DNA of 64,000 nucleotides from Dillenia suffruticosa (lineage: Eukaryota > Streptophyta > Magnoliopsida > Dilleniales > Dilleniaceae). Shown here piece after piece: positions 33,201-44,349 of this stretch (position 1 is the first letter of the stretch; the number at the start of each line of letters is the position of its first letter). A program made the position numbers and the translations under genes. The stretch lies in NCBI GenBank assembly GCA_033439265.1, contig JAVTVX010000031.1:8045501-8109500 (forward strand). Reading direction: 5' to 3'. Below the pieces are notes generated by a model that ran no database searches, had not been told where the DNA came from, and worked only from the letters and a program-made list of their open reading frames with translations.

Positions 33201-33655
33201 TTATGTTTTTTTCTAAATACTGTAAAAATTTTAGGAAATTTAGAGTTGTGTGTTAAAAGTTGTGAGGGCTATACTAAAATTGGTCAGAACAGACTTCTGA
33301 AACGTAATGTGGGCAAAATTGTTCTATTTCATGGACTTGTACTAGGAATCCGAGAAAGTGCCCAACTAGGAAGTTGTAGCCTGTCTTAACTACGACATAG
33401 TCAAACATTAGAGTATATGCATGAGTAGATGGTGAAATATGAGAAATTTGCTAAAACAGGACAAAATAGAAAGTGAAAGTTGGATTGGTTTAAAAATGTG
33501 GATTTTAAAGAATCTTCCATAGAGATTTTGGAGATAGGTTTAACACGAAAAGAGTGAGTTTACGTGAGCCAACCATAGAAATTGGAATTTCCCAATTCTG
33601 ACCCCGGTTGAGGAACTTGTGGTCGATTCTCAAGATTGATGTGAGATTTGACTTT
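30296..33655 (+). repeat. Chromovirus 3' LTR (truncated at the right)
   Basis: Starts TGTAACACTGACATTTCGG right after a purine tract (AGGGGGTTAAGAAA, 30281-30295). No GTGTGACA end is found before Athila-type sequence appears near 33825, so the right end is lost near the A-rich run at about 33655. Non-coding; short frames at 30999-31250, 31928-32158 and 33186-33389 show no domain. Long stretches of mRNA-like sequence with repeated GAAATTTTGG-type words are typical of these multi-kilobase LTRs. Confidence 0.65.
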
Positions 33656-33824
33656 AAAAAAAAAATAAAAAAACCCCTAGGTCGTCTATAACTAGGGTTG
33701 TATCATATTTACATCATCATATACGCATCATATAACCTCTTAAGTGACGCATCTACATTATTTTATAGAGTCTCGTCAGTGATATTGAGGGGAGCATTTT
33801 TATGTGTCTCGAGACTCATGTCTT
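33656..33824. other. Junction sequence of unknown origin
   Basis: Between the A-rich end of the chromovirus LTR and the first clear Athila-homologous block. It contains TATCATATTTACATCATC-like AT-rich words and no gene. It could be the last piece of either element. Confidence 0.35.
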
Positions 33825-35278
33825 TTATTTGGTTGTAATAAGGTTAAGGTAAGGGATATGATAATGGGTAAGATATAAGCTTAAAATTATTCACTAAATA
33901 TACCTAAACACCAAGACATGACATTATTATATAAGGACAAAGAAAATACTAACTCCAACTATACACATAATGTAATATATCACTTATTCAAAGAACAATG
34001 GCTTCACTATAAGAGTGAACAATATCAAGAATGATTTTTTTTTTCTAATTTTTTTCTTTTTCTTCACTTTTTTCTTCCTTTTTTTTTGTTTTTTTTCCTT
34101 TTTTTCTTCTCTTTTTTTTTTCTTTGTTTTTTTTTTGTAACTCACTCAATAAGACAATGACTAAAAGCATATATAAAACTCGAAAAAAATAATACCTAAA
34201 TATATAATACCATACAATCAACTATAAGTATATTAGTGAATTTGGGTTAAAATTCTGGAGTTAGAGAAAAACAAGTCATAGGGTAAATTATGTGGGTAAC
34301 ATATGAAAGAAAAGGTTTAGACTCAAATTGCTTAGCTAAGGGGCAAAAAATAACTGGGATGGTATTTTTCGGAAGCCAAACGTGTGTAATCCAAAGTGGC
34401 TTCATCATTTTGGTGTAAGAAAATCATGAATGTGGTCTCAAAATGCATAACAAAACAAGTTCTAAAATTTATGTGTGATATACGCTCAGTAAGAAAAATA
34501 ATGAAAGTAAAAAAAATTACTCTTTAAGGCTCAAATCCTCACTAAGGTAAATTCGGTGTTAAATCTTGCATGTCTATCTTTCAAATCAACCATAAAAAGA
34601 TGAATTACCATTCATGTACCAAATAACTACTAATATCAATCGTCTGTCATGCAATCCAGTTTAAAACAAATAACATACAAGAACTAGAAAACCCGAGAAA
34701 ATCTAGTTGGCGTGAAATTTTTTTTTCAAAACTAAAGAAATTCAGCAAAAATCAAGATTTCTAAATAAAAATATCCTAAAAATCAGAATAAAATAAATAA
34801 AACACCTAAAAATCAAAATGCAATGCATCCCCCCACACTTAATCCAAATATTGTCCGCAATGCAATTCAATCTAAAATCCAGAGAAGAGAAAAGAAACAC
34901 TCCCCTGATTAAGTCAGTGAACTTGCAACTTTCTCTTTAGCAATTTCTTCTCTTCTCATGAATCTTCACAGTATGTCCATTTATTGCATCATACTATGCC
35001 TTTGTCCTTCTCTTGTCAATTATCGCATTTTCATGTGTAAGCTTGACCTTTGAAATTTCATCAAGTTTTCTCTTGTTAGTGATCTCTTTCTTGAGAAATT
35101 CCCTGTATCTCAGCACCTGTCTGATGATAACTAAAAGATGAATATTAATGTGCACTTAAAAAAATTTTTCAAATAGTACTTTTGTACGTAACATGTGTCC
35201 AGGAAAGGGAACATGGGGTTTAGAATCTGTTGTCTCAGCCTTCTCATTCGTAGACTTTTGGATTGCTTCCTTTATCTC

Positions 35279-36651
35279 TTATTTATCCTCTTCATCCTTG
35301 GATAGATCTGGTATCTCTGGCAATTCTTTCTCTCTTATCAATGAGATTGCATTAACCTTCTCTTTGGGGTTCTTCTCAATGTCACTTGACAATCTATCTA
35401 GTACACAGGAATGAAAGGTATTAGTTAATTGATCAATTTTATTTTCAACTCTCTCAAACCTTTCATTTGTTGTAGTTGCCAAACGTTCAATTGCCAACTC
35501 CTACGATGCCTTACTCTCTCTTGATTATGGATTTCCTGAATGAAAATCTTGTGGATTCACTCTATGTGGTTCTCCTTGGTTGCATGAAAAATTGATATGG
35601 TTCCTCCATCTAGGGTTATATGTGTTGGAGTAAGGGTTATATTGAGGTTTGCCAAAGTTAGAATTATAGTTTGCTTGCTGCACCTGTGGACACTTAGAAA
35701 ATATGTGAGTAGAATTATCATAATAATCACAATATAAGGCCTGGTTAGACACAACATTAAGTTGATTAGTTTTTATGTAGTTAATCAAGGAGTCAATTTT
35801 CGCATTAAGCATGCTAAAACTATCGATATCATGCACACTAGCCCTTTGCCTAGGAATCTTACTCTCTTTATACCAATCATATCGGTTAGAAGCCATATCA
35901 TCCGATAATGACCATACCTCATTATATGACTTGCTCATAAAGGCATCCTCAGCCGCAACATCAATGGTAATTTTCACAGAATTTAAAAGACCACTATAAA
36001 ATGTTTGCAAAATCAACTAGTCAAGAATACCATGATGTGGGCACCTTCTAATCAAATCCTTAAACCGTTCCTATGTATTATACAAAGATTCACTCTCAGA
36101 TTGCCTAAAGCTAGAATACCATTACGTAGTTTAGCTATCTTACCAGGTGGAAAATATTTATCTAAAAATACCTGAGAAAGAATCTCCCAACTCGTAAAAT
36201 GATTAGCATGGAATGAGTTTAGCTATACCTTTGCGTTTCCCTTAAGAGAGAAAGGGAATAACCTTACCTTGATGACATCTGCGCTGACTCCATTTAGCTT
36301 GATGATGTCGCTGATCTCTAAAAAAATTTTCAAGTCACTATTTAGATCTTCAAATGCTTCACCACCAAACTAATCTGCTTGTACCATCCCGATCAGACTC
36401 AGCTTGAGCTCGAAATTATTTGCCTCCACAATTGGCCGTGCGATGCTAGTCTGAATGTCCTGAAGTCTGGGTATCGAGTACTCTCTTATTGCGCTGTTCT
36501 CATGGGCCATCGTTTCTTCCTCCTTAATTTCCTTGACTTGTCTATGAATGGTTCGTAATGTTTTTTCAATCTCAGGATAAAAATCAACTAGGTCAAGACT
36601 CTTGGATCGTAGCATGCATTGTACAGATACCAAAAATAGCAAAAAATTCAA
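35279..36651 (-). pseudogene. gag: Athila gag, inverted copy 1, broken
   Basis: N-terminal part (36651-36370): SKSLDLVDFYPEIEKTLR, RQVKEIKEEETMAHEN, YSIPRLQDIQTSIARP, NNFELKLSLIGMVQAD. The middle part (36360-36017) is frame-broken. The C-terminal part (36016-35525) has FYSGLLNSVKITIDVAA, WSLSDDMASNRYDW, SVHDIDSFSMLNAKIDSL, a zinc-knuckle relic CDYYDNSTHIFSKC in which the second C is Y, and YNPYSNTYNPRWRNHINF. It continues to 35279 (IERLATTTNERFERVENK, DIEKNPKEKVNAI). The + strand frames here are shadows. Confidence 0.85.
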
Positions 36652-37117
36652 ACTTCAAAACCAATTGCAAGAACCACTCAAGAAAATCTATAATGCCTAT
36701 ATAAATGTAGAAATTACAAAAACACAGCAAAATAATGCAAAAAGATACCCAAGAAGACAATCAGAAAATTCTAAAAATTAATGAAAAATAAAAAAATAGT
36801 AAACTCTACCAAAAAGACAGAATTTGATGAATATAGGTCGGTGCCTGTAGCCAAGCTATGGGTTTTGTTCAGTAGACCGAAATCCTTCAAAACAAGTGGT
36901 TGTTTGACCAATTTCCTTAATCTGTTTTCAGACAACCAAAAAAAAAAAAAACTGATTCTATATGGAAGGAGTAAGAAATATATGAAAAACCCTAAAATCT
37001 AAATACCATATTTACCGGAACAAGAAAGAAACATAAAATAAAAAAATAATGTCCAATCTTAAACAAGATGATTTTTATTGATATACTTAAATATTCTCTG
37101 CAACGACATTAAAAACT

Positions 37118-38413
37118 TGTTACGCGATTTAGGTATATCATGATTTCGGGCAAGTATACCCTAGTCGAGTGTTGTGTATAGTGCAGAACAAGTGTCGATC
37201 CCACGAGAATATTATGGATTACCAATTATAAAATACTGTATCTAATTTAGACAAAAAGAATTAAGATAATAAAAATATTAAAACTATGAGAATATTAAAA
37301 ATAGAAATATTGATAGACAAAAACCCTAGTATTATAAAACTCTAGAATATCGATTTTATCTATCTTCAATTTTTTCACACGGTTGAATTCTTTCAAATCC
37401 TTTAAAGTTTATTGACTAAAGATTCATTCTTGATGATGACAAATTTTTCTAAATTAGATTCACCCAATGGTGATGTAATGAAACCTAATTCGACTAACCA
37501 AAACCCAATGGTCATACAATCTTGATTAGACTGAACTGTATTAAGATCTTTGGAATATTTGTAATATAGGGTTTCTCCTAAAATCCCCGCATATAGAGTT
37601 AATCATCCATCGATCTCATAACCCTATATGGATTTTATTGTATTGGTCAGATTTCATGCAATGTTCTCTCGATCTCACGCGTGTAATCGCAAATCATCAA
37701 ATCGTAGGGTCCTTTACGAATGAAGCATTAAGTTCAACAATAAAATCTCATCAAAGAAAGACCATACCAATAAAAATTTAAGGGAAAGAAACGAATCAAA
37801 CCATGCTATTAATCAAAGAACAGAATTCATCGAGTCCTAGGAGCAAGAAATCTATGTAAATATGATAGAAAAAAGGCAAGAAAAGTAAAGAAAATATCTT
37901 TTTGCACCTAAAGGAATCCTCCTCCAAAGGAGGTGGCTGTTAGGGTTTCTCCTCACTTCTTCAAGTGTAAAGGATGTCTCCTTATAATCTAATTCCTAAG
38001 AGTCCTAAATGACTAAAAATTCATAGATCTTCATAACAGCTTGATATTTCACTGGAATTGGGCTTTTAGAACTCATGGGCAGCACTGCAGTAACTTCAAC
38101 TCATATTTCGGATATCTTCTGGTCTGACCTAGCTCTAAGCCTGCATAGGATTTGTAGGCCTTGAAGTCTTCTTTCCAACCCAACAAGAATCAGGTCAATC
38201 GGATATCGGAGCAGAACGTTATACCCAAAATACTAACAAATGTCTGTGCAGTCCAATATCTTTAAATAAACCTAATAATCCTAAAATAAAACCCATGAAA
38301 ATAATCAATATAAAATCATGAAATAAAACCTAAAAATAGTTTTAAAAGTCATAAATAAAGCCTGAAATAAAATAAAATAAAATAAATTCAAGTGTATAAA
38401 AATATCGCTATCA
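37118..38413 (-). repeat. Shared Athila LTR, inverted
   Basis: The reverse complement begins TGATAGCGATATTTTTATAC and ends CGCGTAACA, the same ends as 11663-12985. On one side is the pre-LTR sequence, on the other the primer-site position, now AATGTCGTTGCAGAG instead of TGGCGCCGTTGCCGG; most differences are C-to-T or G-to-A type. Confidence 0.82.
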
Positions 38414-38581
38414 AATACCCCTACACTTGAATGTTTGGTTGTCCTCAAGCAAGAATAAATTTTCTTCAAAACCAATTCAACATCCCAAGTCCCTAACCAT
38501 GTATATAACAATTTCAAATCGGAATTACAATCATGACAATCATTACTTCGTAGTATCCAGCACTAGAGAAACTATTATATC

Positions 38582-39519
38582 TCATACACAATAATTACAA
38601 TATAAGGCCTGGTTAGACACAACATTAAGTTGATTAGTTTTCATGCAATTAATCAAAGAGTCAATTTTCGTATTAAGCATGCTAAAACTATCGATATCAT
38701 GTAGACCAGCCCTTTGCCTAGGAATCTTACTCTCATCATACCAATCATATTCGTTAGAAGCCATATCATCCAATAATGACCATTCCTCATTATATGACTT
38801 GCTTATAAAGGCACCCTTAGTCGCAACATCAATGGTAATTTTCATAGAATTTAAAAGACCACTATAAAATGTTTGCAAAATTAACTAGTTAAGAATACCA
38901 TGATGTGAGCACTTCTAATCAAATCCTTAAACCATTTCCATGTATTATACAGAGACTTACTCTCAGATTGCCTAAAACTAGTAATGTCATTACGTAGTTT
39001 AGCTGTCTTACCAGGTGGAAAATATTTAGCTAAAACTATTTGAGAAAGAATCTCTTAATTCATAAAATGATTAGCAAGGAATGAGTTTAGCCATACCTTT
39101 GCATTTTCCTTATGAGAGAAAGGGAATAACCTTAACTTGACGGCATCTACGCTGACTCCATTTAGTTTGATGGTGTCGTTGATCTCTAGAAAAATTTTCA
39201 AGTGGCTATTTGGATGTTCAAATGCTTCACCACCAAACTGATCTGCTTGTACCATCCCGATCAGACTCGGCTTGAGCTCAAAATTGTTTGCCTCCACAGT
39301 TGGCCGTGTGATGCTAGTTTGAATGTCCTGAAGTCTGGGTATCGAGTACTCTCTTATTGCTCTGTTCTCATGGGCCATTGTTTCTTCCTCTTTAATTTCT
39401 TTGACTTGTCTACGAATGGTTCGTAATGTTTTTTCAATCTTAGAATCGAAATCAACTAGGTCAAGGCTCTTGGATCGCAGCATGTATTGTATAGACACCA
39501 AAAATAGCAAAAAATTCAA
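38582..39519 (-). pseudogene. gag: Athila gag, inverted copy 2, broken and truncated
   Basis: Closely similar to copy 1. N-terminal frame 39519-39055 (LDLVDFDSKIEKTLRTIR, RPTVEANNFELKPSLIGM, QADQFGGEAFEHPNSHLK, KLNGVSVDAVKLRLFPFS), a broken middle, then 38878-38582 (FYSGLLNSMKITIDVATK, LLDDMASNEYDWYDESK, ALYCNYC). It stops in the zinc knuckle, where the pre-LTR sequence is fused on: an internal deletion joint at about 38582. The opposite end is cut at about 39656 by the next element. Confidence 0.85.
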
Positions 39520-39719
39520 ACTTCAATACAAATTGCAAGAACCACTCAACAAAATCTATAATGCTTATATAAATGTAGAAATTACAAAAATACAATAAAA
39601 TAATACAAAAGGATACCCAAGAAGACAATTGGAAAATTCTAAAAATTCACAAAAAAAAATAGAGTGAAGTATCTCCTGAGGGAGAGCATAGGGATGATGA
39701 GCAGAGGTAGGAGCCTCAA

Positions 39720-40865
39720 TCTCAGGTGTCATGCGACCAGAGGCCAGAAGGGGTAGGTTTGCAGCAGGCTTTAGTCGCTCTAATGGCTATGGTAGGTACT
39801 ATGTCAGGTGATATTCGTAGACTGACGGAGAGACTATCTCAACCCGTGATAGAGAGTGAGACTATAGATATCTCTCCAGCTACTCATACCATGCCTACCT
39901 CTTTAGCTATGTCAGTTTCAACAACTCCAGTGATATCCGTTGATTCTGAATAAGATCGAATTAGATCATGTAGAGATCAGAGGGCCACCGAATGTGGAGA
40001 GGGACATGAACACAAAGGGAATGTATACATGCCACTAGAGGGTTGACGATTCCAGAAACTGATGATTGAGTTTAGAAAGATAGAGCCGATAATATTTTTG
40101 GGGAGTGATGATCCTCGGGTTATAGAGACTTGGATTGTAGAGATGCAGAGACTCTTTTCTGAGTTTATGGTTGCAGAGGAATATAGGTAAGACTGGCTAC
40201 CCATTATTTGAAGGAAGCTGCGTATGACTAGTGGAGTTCAGAGTTGAGACTCTGATATGGAGATGACCTTTAGTATGTCACATGGGGTGATTTTATGCAA
40301 ATCTTCCATGAGAGATACGTATTTATATTTATTATAGATCAGAAGATATTAAAATTTTTGAATTTAAGGCCAGGTAGTAAGACTGTTGGTCAGTATGAAG
40401 ATCGCTTCGCTAAATTGTCAGTATATGCTCCGGAATTAGTTGTTACGAATAAAAAGAGACCAAAGTGGTTCAAAAAAGGATTGAGACCCTTTGTCCAGAG
40501 GTACCAAGTAACTCAGCCTTTTACGACTTATCAGGATTTAGTGAATAATGCTAAGGATTTGGAGTTGGTCATTGAGGATAGACAAGAACGATTACGGGGG
40601 AAAAGGCCAGTTGAATTCCAAGTTTCAAATTTGAAGAAGAAAAAATAGAAGAAGAGGCTGTTTGAGCACTCCCGCAAAAGGCCATCATGTCCAATTTATG
40701 GAAATCTTCATGCGGGGCCTTGTGAGGGAGGAACGAAACTTTGTTTTATATGTTTTTAGCCAGGTCATTATGCTTCTCGTTGTCGTCTTAGGCACATGCA
40801 ATGACAGCCTACTCCTTTACAGTATGTTCCACCACCCAGATCTTTACAGGCTTAGCATACAATAA
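39720..40865 (+). pseudogene. gag: Chromovirus gag, broken
   Basis: Opening coiled region LQQALVALMAMVGTMSGDI and RRLTERLSQPV (39726-39953), then frame breaks. The capsid block at 40295-40648 reads LRPGSKTVGQYEDRFAKLSV, YAPELVVTNKKRPKWFKKGL, YQDLVNNAKDLELVIEDRQE. The zinc knuckle near 40740-40795 is CFICF-stop-PGHYASRC, a full C-x2-C-x4-H-x4-C except that the Q codon is TAG. A K/R-rich linker (LKKKKX, KKRLFEHSRKRPSC) lies between capsid and knuckle. Confidence 0.85.
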
Positions 40866-41014
40866 CCCCTCAATTTCCATTGAGGCTGGGACCACCTATA
40901 CCAGCTTTACCACCATAGCCATAGCAGAGATGATCTTAGGGTATGCCACCAGGCCTAGAGGGTTAGGCTAGAGTTCATGTCGTCACAACTCAGAAGGCTT
41001 ATGCTGCACCTAAT

Positions 41015-41431
41015 GTGATTACAGGTATAATGAAGTTATTTTCTTATGATATTCGTGTATTGATTGATCCGGGTGCCATGCATTCAGTTATTTCTTTAGC
41101 ATTTACCATATATTTGTTGTATAGGTCTGAACCTCTAGAGTGGGGGTTGTGGGTTGCTACCCTGCTTGGGGATGATGTTCTTCTTACTGAGATTTGTAAG
41201 GGTTGTATTGTGAGTTTTCAAGGGCATGATTCATTGGAATTATTAGATTTGGATTTAATTATGAGTATGGATTGGTTATTAGCTAATTATGCATTGATTG
41301 ATTGTCATCGGAAGATTGTTTGCTTTTCATCACCAGGACAATCACAGAATTTCTTTATTGGTGATAGATTTATCAAATATCTAGTTATGTCTTTCATTAG
41401 AGCAACTAGTATGCTATCAAAGAGTTGTTAA
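41015..41431 (+). pseudogene. Chromovirus protease with altered active site
   Basis: 139-codon frame ending in TAA. IRVLIDPGAMHSVISLAF aligns to the retroviral-type protease active site, but the family's D-S-G-A or D-T-G-A is D-P-G-A. The conserved second block is MSMDWLLANYALIDCHRK. The S/T-to-P change next to the catalytic D should reduce or abolish activity. Upstream the frame is broken from gag. Confidence 0.85.
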
Positions 41432-41479
41432 GGATATTTAGCTTATGTCATTGAAGACAAGAAAGAGCAAATACAATTG

Positions 41480-42850
41480 GTTGACATACCAGTGGTTTGG
41501 GATTTCCTGGATGTGTTTCTGGATGATTTACCCAGATTGTCACTAGTTAGAGAGATAGAATTCCCTATTGATGTGGTACCAGATACTGTTCCTATTTCTA
41601 TGGCCCCTTATAAAATGGCACTAACTGAGTTAAAAGAGTTGAAAACTTAGTTGCAAGAACTCGTGGACAAAGGATTTGTTCGTCCGAGTGTTTAACCTTG
41701 GGGTGCACTAGTTTTATTTGTAAAGAAGAAGGATGATTCCTTGAAATTATGCATTGATTACTGTAAATTGAATCAAGTGACCATTAACAATAAATATCCC
41801 ATGTCGAGAATTGATGATCTGTTTGATCAGTTGAGAGATGTCATAGTTTTCTCTAAACTAGATCTTAGATCCGGCTATCATCCTATTAGGGTCAGAGAGG
41901 AAGATATACCAAAAACTACTTTTCGTACTCAGTATGGTCACTATGAGTTTTTGGTTCTGCCATTTGGGCTAACCAATGCTCTAGTAGTTTTCATTAACTT
42001 GATGAACCATGTTTTCAGACCCTATCCAGATGATTTTATTATGGTGTTTATCGATGATGTTCTGGTGTATTTTAAGGATAGAGACCAGCATGAACAACAT
42101 CCTCGTATCACCTTACAAACTTTAAGAGTTGAGAAATTGTACGCCAAATTAAGTAAATGTGAATTCTGGCTTAGTGAAATAACTTTCTTAGGTCATATTG
42201 TCTCTGGTAGAGGACTTTCTGTAGACCCGAAGAAAATTGAAGCTATTGTTAATTGGTTCCTACCTACAATAGTTATGGAGGTTCATAGTTTTCTGGGTTT
42301 GGCAGGTTACTACCATAGATTTTTAAGGATTTTTCTTCGGTAGCTGTTCCACTTACGAGATTGACTCGTAAGAATGCACCCTTCAGTTATGATGAATAAT
42401 GTGAGATTAGTTTTCGGACTCTAAAAGATAGGCTTGTAACAGCTCCAATACTAACATTATCGGTTAGTAGACAAGAATATATAATTTTTAGTAATGAATC
42501 CAGGACCGGGTTGGGTTGTGTACTGATGCAGGGACGGAATGTGATAGTCTATACTTCTAAACAGTTGAAACCTCATGAAGCGAATTATCCCACCCATGAT
42601 CTGGAGCTTATAGGTATTGTGTTTGTTTTGAAGATTTGAAGACACTACCTTTACGGTGAGCACTGCGGGATATTCATCGATTATTAGAGTTTCAAATAAT
42701 TATTTACCCAAAAAGAGTTGAATCTAAGACAACGCAGATGGCTTGAACAATTGAAGAATTATGATATTACTATTCAGTATCAACTTGACACAATAAATGT
42801 TGTAGTAGATGCCCTCAGCCATAAATCTACTATTCTAGTAGCAACTCTAC
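41480..42850 (+). pseudogene. pol: Chromovirus RT and RNase H, few stops
   Basis: RT: FLDVFLDDLPRLSLVREIEF, PISMAPYKMALTELKELKT, a TAG for Q, then the 200-codon open stretch 41741-42343 with [65 protein letters not shown] (catalytic DD near 42048-42059), [20 protein letters not shown] and [13 protein letters not shown]. RNase H is degraded but visible at 42350-42850: [63 protein letters not shown]. The RT core is the best preserved of any element here. Confidence 0.9.
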
Positions 42851-43129
42851 GAGTAAGAGAATATCATATGATAGCTGAATTTGAACAATTGAGGATTGTT
42901 GCTGAGGTAACAAGCCCGGGGTCTCTTTTGGCTCAATTTATGGTCCGACTAGATCTATCTAATTGTATTAGGGTGGCTCAATAAGCTGATGAAGCAACAA
43001 TTAAGTTCAGGGAAGACATTCTTAAAGTGGGAAGTTTGAATTCAATAAATCCAATGAAATAGTCAGATTTCAGGAAAGGTTGGTAGTTCTGGAAGTTAGG
43101 GATTGCGGAAATTGATTTTGGAGGAAGCA

Positions 43130-44340
43130 CATCGCTCAACCTTTTCTATTTACCCAGGAACCATCAAGATGTATAGGGATTTGCGTCAATTCTTTTGGTG
43201 GCCCGGTATGAAGAGAGATATTGCAGAGTTTGTCGTAGATACTTGACTTGTCAACAAGTAAAGACTGAACACAAAAGACCTAGTGGACTACTTGAGCCAC
43301 TCTCTCAGTGGAAATGAGAGCATATCACCATGAATTTTATCTCAAGGTTGCCTAAAACTCCGAGAAGACTTAATGCTATATGGGGGATAGTAGATCGGCT
43401 CACCAAATCATTTTACTTTCTCCCTATTATGGTGACCCATTCTATGAAGAAGTTAGCTAAACTCTATATTGACGAAATCGTGAGGTTGCATGGCATACCA
43501 GTATCAATTGTTTGCAATAAAGATTCGAGATTTGTTTCTCGATTTTGACAGAGCTTTCAGTCTAGGTTGGGAACTAAACTTAATTTCTTCATTGCAAATC
43601 ATCCTCAAACAGATGGTCAATCAGAGAGGACTATACAAACTCTGGAAGATATGTTGAGAGCTTGTATTTTAGAGTTCCATGGTAGTTGGGCTGAACACTT
43701 AATATTAGTGGAATTTGCTTATAACAATAAGTATCACTCTAGCATTGGTATGGCACTATTTGAAGCATTATATGAGAGAAAATGTAGGACTCCGTTTTGT
43801 TGGAATGAAGTAGGTGACAAGCAGCTATTTCAGTCTAAAACATGGCCTATTTATTTACAAGAAACCACGGAGAAATCCGAGTCATTCGAGAAAAATTTAG
43901 AATAGCTCAATCTCGCTAGAAGAGTTATGCAGATCAGAGACTTAGATTGGAATTTGAGGCAGGAGATAAAGTTTTTCTGAAAGTTTCTCCAATCAAAGAG
44001 GTGGTGAGATTTGGGAAGAAAAAGGGAAACCTCAGCATTTGAGGGAGTTCAACCAACCTTTCATGTTTCAATGCTAAGAAAGTATGTCCATGATCCCTCA
44101 CATATAATCAGCTATAAGCCACTCTAAATTATAGAAGATCTTACTTACATCGAGCACCCTATCCAGATTTTAGACTATCGAGAGTAGAACTTAAGAAACA
44201 AAACCATTAAGTTGGTAAAGGTTCTGTGGAGACACCACACCTCCGAGCAGGCACCTTGGGAGTTAGAGTCAGAAATGAGGAGACGATACCCCTATCTGTT
44301 TGAGCTTGAGCTGTGATCCGGAGGACCGAATCTTTTAAAG
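43130..44340 (+). pseudogene. Chromovirus integrase with chromodomain-like tail, broken
   Basis: The zinc-binding head is degraded (MYRDLRQFFWWPGMKRDIAE near 43170). Core: MNFISRLPKTPRRLNAIWGI, VDRLTKSFYFLPI (first D), RLHGIPVSIVCNKDSRFVSR (second D), TGA for W/D region, then LNFFIANHPQTDGQSERTIQ (catalytic E) and LEDMLRACILEFHGSWAEHL, AYNNKYHSSIGMALFEALYE. The tail at about 44090-44330 reads YKPL, then IIEDLTYIEHPIQILDYRE, KVLWRHHTSEQAPWELESEM, RRYPYLFELEL, the degenerate chromodomain type of this clade, thought to guide integration to heterochromatin. Confidence 0.88.
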
Positions 44341-44349
44341 GAGGAAGGA

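Larger units (their letters stand above)
26905..33655 (+). mobile_element. Chromovirus-type gypsy retrotransposon, internally deleted
   Basis: Parts in order: the end of a 5' LTR (to GGGGTGTGACA at 27070), PBS TGGTATCAGAGC (27078-27089, initiator Met tRNA), gag, protease, RT, then a jump at about 30150 from the RT thumb straight to the pol C-terminal tail (WEPEKAMRKQHPYFS), purine tract and 3' LTR from 30296. RNase H and integrase are missing. The LTR end resembles those at 59247 and 49834, a Tekay-like family. TAG/TGA stops at Q, W and R positions riddle pol. Confidence 0.82.
33825..39656 (-). mobile_element. Two internally deleted Athila copies sharing one LTR
   Basis: Read on the - strand: gag (39519-38582), then pre-LTR sequence (38580-38414, matching 26520-26678 of the + Athila), one LTR (38413-37118), a mutated primer site, gag again (36651-35279), then pol lost except a linker/C-terminal joint, then the 3' non-coding region (34930-33825, matching 22660-23830). 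So the order is body-LTR-body with only one LTR, and both bodies lack most of pol. This is a recombination product between elements, not a single insertion. Confidence 0.8.
39660..44349 (+). mobile_element. Second chromovirus-type gypsy element, 5' truncated
   Basis: Gag, protease, RT, RNase H, integrase and a chromodomain-like tail in the standard order, followed by a purine tract (AAGGAGGAAGGA, to 44349) and a 3' LTR from 44350. The 5' LTR and primer site are missing because the element is joined to Athila gag at about 39656-39660. It is more complete than the chromovirus at 26905. The gag resembles the Tekay lineage (PGSKTVGQYEDRFAKL). Confidence 0.85.
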
